NCBI GenBank assembly: GCA_028282885.1
Contig: JANQGX010000031.1
Span: 1 to 62,682 of the forward strand
Source: SAR324 cluster bacterium
GTDB taxonomy: Bacteria > SAR324 > XYD2-FULL-50-16
Direction: 5' to 3'
Length of the DNA: 62,682 nt
Below the pieces are notes generated by a model. That model ran no database searches and was not told where the DNA came from. It saw only the letters and a program-made list of their open reading frames with translations. Of this stretch, positions 1 through 8,588 are shown in pieces. The position numbers were made by a program, and so were the translations under genes. Within the stretch, counting starts at the first letter, position 1. The number at the start of each line of letters is the position of its first letter.

Positions 1-70
1 CTCAGTGAAGGCCAGATATGAGTCGGGACGGTGGGATGAAATGGTTAACAAGTATCTGAAGGCGGCTTGA
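1..70 (+). CDS. C-terminal end of a gene cut by the window edge
   Basis: An open frame enters from the left edge and stops at TGA 68-70. It encodes about 22 residues that are charged and look natural (ARYESGRWDEMVNKYLKAA). This fits the tail of a real protein, but it is too short to assign a family. The next plus-strand gene starts almost 500 bases later behind its own promoter, so this gene ends its own unit. Confidence 0.4.
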   Translation, partial: SVKARYESGRWDEMVNKYLKAA

Positions 71-102
71 TATTACCCACAACTTCTTGGTGCACCCGAC
101 AA

Positions 103-378
103 CTAACCAGGGTGTTCGCCTTCTTCAATCTGATTCCGGGCTTTTTCCAGTAACTCTCTAACCTTTTTCACAAAACTGTCAAAGCTGAAGGGCCTAATGC
201 AATGGAATTGTTTTGAGTTTCGAACACAGGCATTGCCGGCGCGATCAGCGTCCGGTGAATGCACTATTAGGCGTTTATCACTGCCGATTTCGATAAAGCG
301 AGACTCGCAGTTCCGAACCTCCAGAGACCCGCCGATACTTTTTGAAGAGATAGTTAAAATTCTGAGACTGAAACTCAA
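103..378 (-). CDS. Short receiver-like hypothetical protein (91 aa), possibly degenerate
   Basis: A 91-residue frame begins with TTG at 378 on the minus strand. The C-terminal part (RPFSFDSFVKKVRELLEKA) resembles the last beta strand and helix of response-regulator receiver domains, which often read KPFxxxxLxxxVxxLL, with Arg replacing the conserved Lys. The body is too short for a full receiver, and I see no acidic pocket or phospho-acceptor Asp in the expected context. It could be a small atypical receiver-like protein or a decayed remnant. It faces away from the kinase operon to its right. The family assignment is inference from one short motif. Confidence 0.35.
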   Translation of the reverse strand: MSFSLRILTISSKSIGGSLEVRNCESRFIEIGSDKRLIVHSPDADRAGNACVRNSKQFHCIRPFSFDSFVKKVRELLEKARNQIEEGEHPG

Positions 379-389
379 GATTGAGCTTC

Positions 390-449
390 GTTTTCTTCAA
401 AAATCATTTTCAATACCTTGACACACGAAAAGCAATTTCTTATTATCTC
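390..449 (+). repeat. Copy 1 of a 60-bp promoter-bearing repeat
   Basis: This block matches 11946-12005 without gaps. Both copies begin GTTTTCTTCAAA and share the run CTTGACACACGAAAAGCAAT, and the few differences lie mainly between these two parts. The match ends just after the -10 element. The copies flank the dms gene set and each precedes a plus-strand gene. Confidence 0.75.
418..446 (+). promoter_or_regulatory. Sigma70-type promoter of the kinase-DmsC-regulator operon
   Basis: The -35 box TTGACA (418-423) is perfect. A 17-base spacer separates it from TATTAT (441-446), which is one mismatch from the consensus -10. Transcription would start near 453 and leave a leader of about 110 bases before the kinase start at 564. 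The same promoter with the same spacer sequence occurs at 11974-12002. Confidence 0.7.
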
Positions 450-563
450 ATCCGTCTCAACTTTCTTATCATCTTTCATCTGATACTTATCATATCATTT
501 TTATGGAACTGGCTGTTATCATGAGCCTGTACAGGCCGTTTTGCAGGTAGGTGTATTCCATTT

Positions 564-2618
564 ATGATACTGAATTATTTTCTATACGGATTGGCTTTTG
601 AGGTGTTAGGTGTAGCAGCCTACATGCAATATCGCAAAGAAGCGGATTTTCCTCTGAAAAAGAAGCTTCCCTGGTTGGCTGCATTCGGGTTGATAGGAGG
701 AGCTTCCGGTTGGGTGGAAATGCTGCTGATAACCGAAGCCTCAACCGGGCTGGGAGACATTTTACATGTCTTAAGGATCATTCTGCATCCGCTGAGCGGG
801 ATTCTGCTTTTGAGGTTCGGTTGGGGTGTACTACACAACTTGAGACCTTTACCGGCCTGGAGTATATTTATTCCGGGAATTTTGATTGTCCCTCTCTCCT
901 TTGTTATTACCTACGCTTCATCCACTTTTATCACCCCTTCACCTTTGGAAATTCCCATTGATATCTGGTCGCGTTATCTACTGTACCTGCCAGGCAGTGT
1001 TATGGCCGGTATCGGTTTTTTGCGTCAATGGGAAGAGAATCGTAAAGAGGGATTACATGATGTATCCCGGCTTATGCTCGGAGCGGGCATCGCTTTTTTA
1101 ATCGAAGCATTTGTTGTAGGTCTGATTGTACCTGCAGCCCCTCACGGACCTGAATCCTATTATAACTATGACAGGGTATTGCATAACGCATTTGTTGGAG
1201 AAAGCTCGGAGATTTCCAGTCCTTATGGATTGATCACATACCTCGATTACGAGAGCGTTCGACGTACTACCGGTCTTTCAATTGAGTTCTGGCGAACCAT
1301 CTCGGCATTTATATTGGTCTTTTTCGTGGTTAAGGCGCTGGATGTCTTTGAAGCCATTCGTAAACGACAGATAGTGGCTCTACAGGGTGAAAGAGATCGT
1401 GCCAGACGATTGGCTCTTGAAACCCAGACTACGGCAAGGAGAAGCGCTGAAAACTGGAGCAACAGCCTGGTTTCCATCAGTCGCCGTATTGCTGAATTTG
1501 ATCATGTGGATGATGTCCTGATGCTTATTACCGACAGCATCCGTCGCCTATTGAATGCCAGTTTCGTAGGGTTGGCTCTCGATAATGAGCAAAACTCCAT
1601 GCTGGAATTAAAATGTTATTCCAGCGCCTCAAAAACAGAGATGGTCGGACCCCCCCCTGTAATTGTAACCAGTCCCTATATCATTGATGCTTTTAAAATG
1701 GCGCAGCCGTTTCTTTCACAGAAAGAGGAACAGGTTTCGTTCGGCGATGTCTCTTATTTCGAGGAAAAGGACACTAAGACCCTCGGTATTGTTCCGCTTA
1801 TTATGGAAAACACACCCATAGGCGTCCTTTGGATTGCCCGATTTTATGACGAAGTGTTTACCGAGACCGATTTAATCTGGCTGGACAGCATCGCTGATCA
1901 GGTTGTGATTGCCATCCAACACGGATTAATGATGTCGCGTCTGCAATCCCTTTCTATTGTCGAAGAACGATCACGCATCGCGAGGGAAATGCACGACGGT
2001 CTGGCTCAAGTCTTGGGCTATCTCAATTTGCAGACTCAAACCCTAGGTTCGTTATTAAACCAGGGGAAAAAGGAGGCTCTTCAAAACGAGCTGGACCAAA
2101 TGAGAAAGGCCGTTCAGACAGCGAATGAAGATGTTAGGGAAAACATTCTTAGCCTTCGCACAACACTCTCCCGAGAAAAGGGATTTGTCAGCTCTGTCCA
2201 GGAGTATCTGACAGAATTTAGCATACAAACCGGCATGGAGACCAGGTTTGAAAACCGGATTGAAGACAACGGGTCTCAATTGGCATCGGTCGCCGAGGTT
2301 CAACTGGTCTGTATCTTTCAGGAAGCCCTTGCCAATGCCAGGAAGCATTCCAATGCGGAACGAGTCACTGTGGAACTGGGCAAAACAGACCTCTCCAATA
2401 ACCAACATATTAACCTCAGTATTCAAGACAACGGGGTTGGTTTTACCCTGCTACCTTCCAAACTCAGCTTTGGACTGCAAACAATGCGGGAACGAGCCGA
2501 AAGTGTTGGCGGTAAACTTACGGTTGAGTCACAACCGGGAATGGGAACGCGGGTGGAATGTTATATTCCTTGTCTGAAAGAGGAAAAACTGCCAAAACCC
2601 AGCGTGGTGATTAAATGA
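564..2618 (+). CDS. Membrane sensor histidine kinase, NarX/NreB type with GAF domain
   Basis: The protein has 684 residues. Residues 1 to about 270 hold several hydrophobic segments with a longer extracytoplasmic loop before the last one, followed by a short linker. A GAF-like domain lies at about 310-460. The dimerisation and phospho-acceptor segment is of the HisKA_3 type, with His477 in REMHDGLAQVLGYL. The HATPase domain spans about 575-672, with an N box (EALANARKHSNAE), DNGVGF and a GLQTMRERAES motif. This set is typical of kinases that pair with NarL/LuxR-type regulators, and such a regulator is encoded two genes downstream. The signal is unknown. The DmsC-like neighbour and the dms genes that follow suggest an anaerobic respiratory or quinone-pool signal. 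Confidence 0.9.
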   Translation: MILNYFLYGLAFEVLGVAAYMQYRKEADFPLKKKLPWLAAFGLIGGASGWVEMLLITEASTGLGDILHVLRIILHPLSGILLLRFGWGVLHNLRPLPAWSIFIPGILIVPLSFVITYASSTFITPSPLEIPIDIWSRYLLYLPGSVMAGIGFLRQWEENRKEGLHDVSRLMLGAGIAFLIEAFVVGLIVPAAPHGPESYYNYDRVLHNAFVGESSEISSPYGLITYLDYESVRRTTGLSIEFWRTISAFILVFFVVKALDVFEAIRKRQIVALQGERDRARRLALETQTTARRSAENWSNSLVSISRRIAEFDHVDDVLMLITDSIRRLLNASFVGLALDNEQNSMLELKCYSSASKTEMVGPPPVIVTSPYIIDAFKMAQPFLSQKEEQVSFGDVSYFEEKDTKTLGIVPLIMENTPIGVLWIARFYDEVFTETDLIWLDSIADQVVIAIQHGLMMSRLQSLSIVEERSRIAREMHDGLAQVLGYLNLQTQTLGSLLNQGKKEALQNELDQMRKAVQTANEDVRENILSLRTTLSREKGFVSSVQEYLTEFSIQTGMETRFENRIEDNGSQLASVAEVQLVCIFQEALANARKHSNAERVTVELGKTDLSNNQHINLSIQDNGVGFTLLPSKLSFGLQTMRERAESVGGKLTVESQPGMGTRVECYIPCLKEEKLPKPSVVIK

Positions 2619-2643
2619 TCAGAACAGGAGAGACGTCAACGTA

Positions 2644-3564
2644 ATGAATCTACGTGAATGGGCTTTACCGGTATATACGATCCTGATGCAGCTTGCGGTA
2701 GGAACACTACTAAGTTTGTGGATAGTTCGCCATCGACTCAGAAATAGGTTGGAGCAGAATGAGATCGATCTGGTCATTCGAAATCCGATTCTGGTGATTG
2801 TGTTTACAACTGCTACTGCCATGCTGGGAGCGCATTTGCATCTCAGCAAACCCTGGTTGTCTTATCTGGCTGTCATAAATCTGGAATCCTCCTGGTTAAG
2901 TCGCGAGATCCTGGTATCTATGCTGTTCTTCGTTACTGCCGGCACCCTCTGGTTTGTTAATCATTTCTGGACTCATAAATGGAGATTGCAGACGATCCTG
3001 GGGTGGATTGCTGTTTTCTTCGGATTATCGGTGGATTTTTGTATTTCCCATGTTTATATGTTGCCGACTCAGGAAATGTGGAATTCCCCTCTGGTAGTGA
3101 TTTCATTTTTCATTACAACCCTGTTGTTGGGGATAATGGCCCTGGTTTGCTTGTTGATGTTGGATCTAAAATATGCCGAGTTTCAAAAGCCCGATAACGT
3201 AAAACTGCATGTTGAGGTTATCAAGCAAAACCTTCCTTGGATCTCGGGCGCGGCTGCCACCATTTTTCTTTTCGATTTTATAATTACCTGGGGACAATTG
3301 TTTCAGCTACGCAGCGGGAGTATAGTTATGGATACAAGTCTGAGGGTGTTGCTGGAACTCTACAGTCCCATTTTGACAATGCGGTTGATGCTGTTGGTTA
3401 TTGCTCCGGTAATTCTGGGATACACTTCTTATCGAATATATACTAACAAACGAACGCCGCAAAGCATGATGCCGCAAATATACGTTTCTTGTCTAATGAC
3501 CCTGGTAGCTGAAATCCTTGGCCGCTTTCTATTCTATGCGATTCACATCCGCACGGGAGTTTAA
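2644..3564 (+). CDS. DmsC-like membrane protein located inside a two-component operon
   Basis: This 306-residue protein with about eight membrane helices is a clear paralogue of the DmsC anchor at 7553, which has exactly the same length. Shared motifs include SSWLSREIL, YMxPTQxxWNS and AExLGRFLFY. It keeps the LHL-x-x-P motif that in E. coli DmsC contains the His implicated in menaquinol binding. No catalytic or iron-sulfur subunit accompanies it. It sits 25 bases after the kinase and 19 bases before the response regulator. The natural inference is that it serves the signalling pair as a quinol-sensing accessory rather than as an enzyme anchor. It could instead be a spare anchor for the DmsAB enzyme. 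Confidence 0.85.
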   Translation: MNLREWALPVYTILMQLAVGTLLSLWIVRHRLRNRLEQNEIDLVIRNPILVIVFTTATAMLGAHLHLSKPWLSYLAVINLESSWLSREILVSMLFFVTAGTLWFVNHFWTHKWRLQTILGWIAVFFGLSVDFCISHVYMLPTQEMWNSPLVVISFFITTLLLGIMALVCLLMLDLKYAEFQKPDNVKLHVEVIKQNLPWISGAAATIFLFDFIITWGQLFQLRSGSIVMDTSLRVLLELYSPILTMRLMLLVIAPVILGYTSYRIYTNKRTPQSMMPQIYVSCLMTLVAEILGRFLFYAIHIRTGV

Positions 3565-3583
3565 GATTACAGGAGAGTAAAAG

Positions 3584-4234
3584 ATGACAATTAGAGTTGT
3601 TGTTGCAGACGATCATAAACTATTTCGGCAAGGACTAATCAGTCTGATGAAAACACGGGATGATTTTGTCGAAGTCGTCGGCGAAGCAGAAACGGGCGAA
3701 GAGGTCGTTAAACTGGCTGAGACATTGCAACCGGACGTAATCCTGATGGATATTTATATGCCGGGAATAGACGGTCTTCAAGCAACCGCAGAAATACGAC
3801 AACGATTTCCCAAGATAGCCATTGTCATTCTCACTTCATCTGAACGTGACGGACATATCTATCAAGCCGTAGAATCGGGTGTTGCCGGATATCTACTCAA
3901 GAACCTGGATGCGGATGAACTGTTTAACCTACTGGAAGGCGTGATACGCGGTGAAGCTGCTATCACAAGAGCTTTGGCTTCCCGACTCCTAAAAGGAGTT
4001 GCCACACGATTAACCGATAAGAAGAAAGGAGATGAAACCCTTTCCGAACGTGAATTGTACGTTCTTCGGCTGGTTGCAAGCGGAGCAAGTAATCAGGAAA
4101 TAGCCGATAAACTGGAGATATCCATTAATACGGTAAAAAGCCACCTCAGAAATATTCTAAGTAAACTGCAATTGGAAAACCGAACACAGGCCGCAACCTA
4201 TGCCCTGAAACACGGGCTGATATCGAGTCCGTAA
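3584..4234 (+). CDS. Response regulator, NarL/LuxR family
   Basis: The protein has 216 residues. Its receiver domain (about 1-120) has the acidic pair Asp9-Asp10, the phospho-acceptor Asp56 in VILMDIYMPG, a Thr/Ser switch in VILTSSE and a conserved Lys in YLLKNL. The C-terminal LuxR-type helix-turn-helix (about 150-212) contains LSERELYVLRLVASGASNQE and INTVKSHLRNILSKL. It is the cognate partner of the kinase two genes upstream. The dmsA operon starts 279 bases downstream, and the perfect inverted repeat at 4372-4393 is a candidate target. A role as dms activator is inferred from position only. Confidence 0.92.
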   Translation: MTIRVVVADDHKLFRQGLISLMKTRDDFVEVVGEAETGEEVVKLAETLQPDVILMDIYMPGIDGLQATAEIRQRFPKIAIVILTSSERDGHIYQAVESGVAGYLLKNLDADELFNLLEGVIRGEAAITRALASRLLKGVATRLTDKKKGDETLSERELYVLRLVASGASNQEIADKLEISINTVKSHLRNILSKLQLENRTQAATYALKHGLISSP

Positions 4235-4371
4235 GGCTGACGCGATATTTCTACCCGCACATGCTTAACCATTGAGAGTACCTCACTCATCCTTTCGGGT
4301 GATTGGGTATGATACCAAGGTGGGATGTCTGCTTTTTTTCCCGGTGCTATGTTGATGGGAAATCATTGGAA

Positions 4372-4393
4372 ATTCGTTTTTTTTAAAACGAAT
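4372..4393. promoter_or_regulatory. Perfect 9-bp inverted repeat in the dmsA upstream region
   Basis: The arms ATTCGTTTT and AAAACGAAT are perfect complements around a TTTT centre. It lies in the 279-base gap between the response regulator and dmsA, about 120 bases before the dmsA start. No T-tract follows it on the plus strand, so it does not look like an ordinary terminator. It is a candidate binding site for the upstream NarL-type regulator. I saw no strong sigma70 promoter in this gap. Confidence 0.4.
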
Positions 4394-4513
4394 AAAAATC
4401 ATCAAGATGCCGGTTCAGGCTTCCCTCATCTTCCTGTATTGCGAAATGTCATAACCGGGAAATCTCCTGAATTAACAATTTGGTGTTTTTAACAACCCAT
4501 TCCGGAGGAAACA

Positions 4514-6919
4514 ATGGCAAAAAAGAACCTCCTCACTGAAACCCTGAATGAAACCCTGCTCAATCGGCGCAGCTTTCTAAAATGGAGCTCGGCTTTGGGT
4601 GGAACAGCCGCTTTGACAGGGGGAGTAAATGTGGGATTGAAAGCTGTTGATAAAACGGCACCCGCTAGTGAGGATAAAACATTGACCGTCTCCTGTTACC
4701 ATAATTGCGGCGGACGCTGTGTACTCGGTGCTGTTGTTAAAGAAGGCACCGTATCCCGCATTGTTGCGGATCCTTCCAAAGAGACCAAACCTGATGATCC
4801 ACCCAGAGCTATTCCCTGCTTGCGTGGTCGTTCCCAGACGCGCCGGGTTTATGCCCCTGATCGTTTAAAATACCCGTTGAAACGGGTTGGTAAGAGAGGT
4901 GAAGGAAAATTTGAACGTATCAGTTGGGATGAAGCCCTGGATACGATTGCCGGAGAGATGAAAAGAATCAAGAAGCAATACGGAAATGAATCCTTCTACT
5001 TTCATTATGCCTCCGGAACACAATGGAAAGGTCCCGACGGGAGACCACCGATTCGTCGTTTAATGAGACTTTTTGGCGGTTACACCGATTACTATAATAC
5101 ATACAGTACAGCGTGTTACAGAGCGGTTATGCCTTATATTACCGGTGGTAGCGGGAATTCTGCCAATGATGTGCTCAACTCCAACCTGATCGTTCTGTTT
5201 GGTGATAACTCGGTCGTTAACAGAAATGGTGGGGACAATTTCGGTTGTTACCTGCTCGATGCCAAAAAGAAAGGAGTTAAGATTATCAGTGTCGATCCTA
5301 TGCTCACCGATACGGCAGTGGCCACCGAAGCAGAATGGATTCCCATCTATCCGGGTACCGACGTAGCGCTGATTGCAGCTCTTTCTCATGTGATAGTAGA
5401 GGAGGATCTCTATGACAAGCAGTTCATGAAAACCCATGCGGTAGGATTTGATGAAGACACCCTTCCTCCCGATGCCCTCCGTAACAGTTCCTGGATAGCT
5501 TATATCAAGGGAAATGCGGACGGCGTGGAGAAAACGCCACAGTGGGCGGAAAAAATCACAGGAATTCCGGCAAATCGCATAATCCAACTGGCCCGCCAAA
5601 TAGCCACCTCTAAACCGGTTGCCATGTTTCAGGGTTGGGGTTGGCAACGTAGGGCATACGGGGAACAGCCTGTTCGCGCTCTTCCTGTTCTAGCAGCCAT
5701 GACCGGCAACTTCGGCATCAAAGGCGGTGGTCCCGGTATGAGACCGTCTGGTAAGCGATTTCCCATGGGGTCCATGCCGCTACCCCCGAATCCTGTCAAA
5801 GGCAGAATTCCCGTCTTTCTGTGGCCCGATTTTATTACACGAGGAACAGAGATGACCGACGGCCCCAGGGACCGTGTCAAAGATGTCAAACGGATTAAGG
5901 CCAACATGAAATTCATGTGGAATCATGGTGGAAACACGATTATCAACCAGCACTCCGACATCAACCTCACCAAGAAAATCCTGGAAGATGACAGTAAACT
6001 GGAATTCATCGTGGTTGTTGACAATAACATGACGCCGAGCGCAAAGTTTGCCGACATTTTGTTACCGGAAACAACCAGCTTTGAAATTGAAAGTCTGTTG
6101 ACCGGCGAAGGTCATACTGAAAAAGGGACTGTTGCCTGGGCAATTTTCAATCACAAACTGATTGAGCCTCTTTATGAAAGCAAAGAAATTTATTGGATGT
6201 GCGACCAGTTGGCAAATCGATTGGGGATTGGTGATCAGTTCCGTGACGGTCACAAAAACAAAAAGGAATGGCTGCTGGATATGGTGGCTGAGGCCCGGAA
6301 GAAAATACCGGATTTTCCCTCCTATGAGGAATTTCGAAAAATGGGAGTTTACAAAATAAAAGACGACAAACCAACAATCGCCTTTGAGAATTTTGTAAAA
6401 GATCCAAAAAAGTATCCTTTGAGTACCCCAACCGGAAAAATAGAGGTCTATTCGCCTCATTTGGCATCCCAGAACGATCCCAAGGAGATCCCGGCCATTC
6501 CCAAGTATATCCCGGAATGGGAGGGAGTCAGCGATCCACTTCGTAAAAAATTTCCCTTGTTGATGGTCACTGCCCATGCGGTACAACGGTCTCATTCCAC
6601 ATTCGACAATGTTGATTACCTCCAGGAAGCACATCCACAGGCCTTTTGGATCAATCCTCTGGATGCCGGGAAAAGGGGAATTAAAAACGGAGACCAGATC
6701 AAAGTGTTTAACGATCGTGGTGAAGTTCATCTTCCTGCCTTTGTGACGAATCGCGTCCGACCCGGGGTAACCAATATGCCTCAGGGGGCCTGGTATACAC
6801 CGGATGCAAAAGGGATTGATACCCGCGGAAGCGCGAATGTGTTGACCAAATATTACCCGACACCCTTTGCCAAAGGAAATCCACAACATACCAACCTGGT
6901 TCAGGTTGAGAAGATATAA
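4514..6919 (+). CDS. dmsA: DMSO-reductase-type molybdopterin oxidoreductase, catalytic subunit DmsA
   Basis: The protein has 801 residues. A Tat signal with Arg18-Arg19 (NRRSFLKWSS) directs export of the folded enzyme. A 4Fe-4S motif follows at Cys61, Cys65, Cys69 and Cys102, then the CLRGRSQTRRVY segment seen in DmsA. The likely molybdenum ligand is Ser198 in YNTYSTAC, where E. coli DmsA reads YSSA. The C terminus KGNPQHTNLVQVEKI nearly matches that of E. coli DmsA. It would reduce an S- or N-oxide, or a related oxyanion, in the periplasm with electrons from DmsBC. The true substrate cannot be read from sequence, and selenate-type relatives exist in this family. A ribosome site GGAGG lies 7 bases before the ATG. 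Confidence 0.93.
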   Translation: MAKKNLLTETLNETLLNRRSFLKWSSALGGTAALTGGVNVGLKAVDKTAPASEDKTLTVSCYHNCGGRCVLGAVVKEGTVSRIVADPSKETKPDDPPRAIPCLRGRSQTRRVYAPDRLKYPLKRVGKRGEGKFERISWDEALDTIAGEMKRIKKQYGNESFYFHYASGTQWKGPDGRPPIRRLMRLFGGYTDYYNTYSTACYRAVMPYITGGSGNSANDVLNSNLIVLFGDNSVVNRNGGDNFGCYLLDAKKKGVKIISVDPMLTDTAVATEAEWIPIYPGTDVALIAALSHVIVEEDLYDKQFMKTHAVGFDEDTLPPDALRNSSWIAYIKGNADGVEKTPQWAEKITGIPANRIIQLARQIATSKPVAMFQGWGWQRRAYGEQPVRALPVLAAMTGNFGIKGGGPGMRPSGKRFPMGSMPLPPNPVKGRIPVFLWPDFITRGTEMTDGPRDRVKDVKRIKANMKFMWNHGGNTIINQHSDINLTKKILEDDSKLEFIVVVDNNMTPSAKFADILLPETTSFEIESLLTGEGHTEKGTVAWAIFNHKLIEPLYESKEIYWMCDQLANRLGIGDQFRDGHKNKKEWLLDMVAEARKKIPDFPSYEEFRKMGVYKIKDDKPTIAFENFVKDPKKYPLSTPTGKIEVYSPHLASQNDPKEIPAIPKYIPEWEGVSDPLRKKFPLLMVTAHAVQRSHSTFDNVDYLQEAHPQAFWINPLDAGKRGIKNGDQIKVFNDRGEVHLPAFVTNRVRPGVTNMPQGAWYTPDAKGIDTRGSANVLTKYYPTPFAKGNPQHTNLVQVEKI

Positions 6920-6930
6920 GGAGGTGAATC

Positions 6931-7551
6931 ATGACCAGACAATATGCTTTTCACGTCGATATTTCCAAGTGCACGGGGTGCAAAACCTGCCAGGTTGCCT
7001 GTAAGGATAAGAACAATCTACCCTCCGGTATTCGCTGGCGACGCGTCTTTCAATACGAAGGTGGGGAATGGATAGAAAAAGACGGGCAAATGATTCCCAG
7101 CAATGTGTTTGCCTACTTTGTTTCCTCGGCTTGCATGCATTGTGAAAAACCGATCTGCGAGCAGGTCTGTCCGACCAAAGCCACTTACAAACGAGAAGAT
7201 GGAATTGTTCTTATCGATCAGGACAGGTGCATAGGATGTCGCTACTGTTCCTGGGCATGCCCTTATGGCGCTCCCCAGTTCAATCCCGAGATCAATGCCA
7301 TGTCAAAGTGCACTTTTTGTTATGATTTGATCGAAAAAGGCGAAAGTCCGGCCTGCGTCGACTCCTGCCCGTTCCGGGCTGTTGATTTCGGCCCGCTGGA
7401 AGAGATCCGTGCGAAATTTGGGACTTTTTCCTCACCGGCTCCGCTTCCTAAACCTGATATTACCCATCCTGCCATTGTCTACACACCCAACGGATCTACC
7501 AAGTCCTCCGGTGATGTGAGTGGGCAGTTAAAAAATATCGAGGAGGTATAA
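6931..7551 (+). CDS. dmsB: Four-cluster ferredoxin subunit DmsB
   Basis: The protein has 206 residues and four Cys-rich motifs. Cluster ligands start at Cys14 (CTGCKTCQVAC), with further groups in CMHCEKPICEQVCP, CIGCRYCSWACPYG and CTFCYDLIEKG...CVDSCP. This is the normal set of four 4Fe-4S clusters that passes electrons from the membrane anchor to DmsA. It has no signal peptide, so it would be co-exported with DmsA by hitchhiking, as in the known family. The start follows an AAGGAGG site, 11 bases after dmsA. Confidence 0.93.
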   Translation: MTRQYAFHVDISKCTGCKTCQVACKDKNNLPSGIRWRRVFQYEGGEWIEKDGQMIPSNVFAYFVSSACMHCEKPICEQVCPTKATYKREDGIVLIDQDRCIGCRYCSWACPYGAPQFNPEINAMSKCTFCYDLIEKGESPACVDSCPFRAVDFGPLEEIRAKFGTFSSPAPLPKPDITHPAIVYTPNGSTKSSGDVSGQLKNIEEV

Positions 7552-7552
7552 T

Positions 7553-8473
7553 ATGAGTATTCGAGAATTGGCATTGGTTGTATTCACGATCCTTACCCAA
7601 ATGACGGTCGGATCGTTCCTTGTACTGGGGGTTGTTCATTTTTATACCGTCCGCAAGAAGGGGATGGAAGCTGCTGATCGACTCAGCGACAGGGCTCTAC
7701 TAGCGCTTGTGCCGATATTGGCACTGGCGATGCTGGTTTCCCTGCTGCATCTCGGGAATCCGCTGAAAGCGCCCCTGGCAGTATCCAATGTGGCATCTTC
7801 CTGGCTGAGTCGAGAGATTCTTTTCACGGTAATTTTCGGTTGTTGTGCAGCTCTTTTTGTGCTGCTTCAATATCGAAAGATCGGTTCGTTTCAGGTTCGT
7901 AACAAGATCGCCTGGATTGCAGGTTTGGCGGGACTGGCTCTGGTCTACTGCATGTCCAGGGTCTATATGATTCCCACCCAACCGGCCTGGAATTCTATGG
8001 CAACGCCGATCTCCTTTTATACAACAACTCTGCTGCTGGGGTCTTTGGCCATGGGAGTTGCCTTCATTGTTAACTACTCGATCGAAAGTCGAAAGGATAC
8101 CGGTTGTGCAACAGACCAGTGCGACGTGCTGTTCGGAGCACTGCGTGGCATTGCCGTAGTCTCCATTGTTTTATTGGGGGTCGAGTTTGTCGTGCAGCCC
8201 GTCTACTTGGGTTATCTGGCGACCACCAGTGCTGCCACCCAGGCAAGTGCTTCGCATATTGTTCAGGATTTCAGCAGTGTTTTTATCTTGCGTTTATTAC
8301 TTGTTTTTCTGGGTGCCGGTGTTTTTGGTGCTTTTCTCTATAAAAACACTGCCTCTGACGGATCAGAAGCCCAGGTAAAATACCTGGGATATGGTGCTTT
8401 TTCCCTGGTATTGGTGGCTGAAGTACTGGGCCGTTTTCTGTTTTATTTTTCCGAATTTCGGATCGGTGTATAA
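7553..8473 (+). CDS. dmsC: Membrane anchor subunit DmsC (quinol oxidising)
   Basis: The protein has 306 residues and about eight membrane helices. It keeps the LLHLGNP motif that holds the quinol-site His in E. coli DmsC. It also has the motifs shared with the paralogue at 2644. It would anchor DmsAB on the periplasmic face and oxidise menaquinol. It starts one base after dmsB with a GAGGAGG ribosome site, so the three subunits are translationally tight. A hairpin follows at 8505. Confidence 0.92.
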   Translation: MSIRELALVVFTILTQMTVGSFLVLGVVHFYTVRKKGMEAADRLSDRALLALVPILALAMLVSLLHLGNPLKAPLAVSNVASSWLSREILFTVIFGCCAALFVLLQYRKIGSFQVRNKIAWIAGLAGLALVYCMSRVYMIPTQPAWNSMATPISFYTTTLLLGSLAMGVAFIVNYSIESRKDTGCATDQCDVLFGALRGIAVVSIVLLGVEFVVQPVYLGYLATTSAATQASASHIVQDFSSVFILRLLLVFLGAGVFGAFLYKNTASDGSEAQVKYLGYGAFSLVLVAEVLGRFLFYFSEFRIGV

Positions 8474-8504
8474 TCCGATACACGTAAGCGGATTATCATA
8501 ATAC

Positions 8505-8538
8505 GGAAAGGCGTTTCTGCACGCCTTTCCTCTTTTCC
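8505..8538 (+). terminator. Hairpin terminator or attenuator after dmsC
   Basis: A perfect 10-bp stem, GGAAAGGCGT and ACGCCTTTCC, encloses a 6-base loop (515-520) and is followed by TCTTTTCC. It separates dmsABC from the chaperone gene and could set a step-down in expression rather than end the unit. Confidence 0.6.
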
Positions 8539-8588
8539 ACTGGATAATAAAAAAGATCTCATCTTTTTTCATAACACCGGGGCAATTT

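Noticed and set aside
5060..6932. Several long minus-strand frames (up to 275 codons) opposite dmsA
   Set aside because: They lie fully antisense to a well-matched DmsA and their translations show no domain or natural composition.
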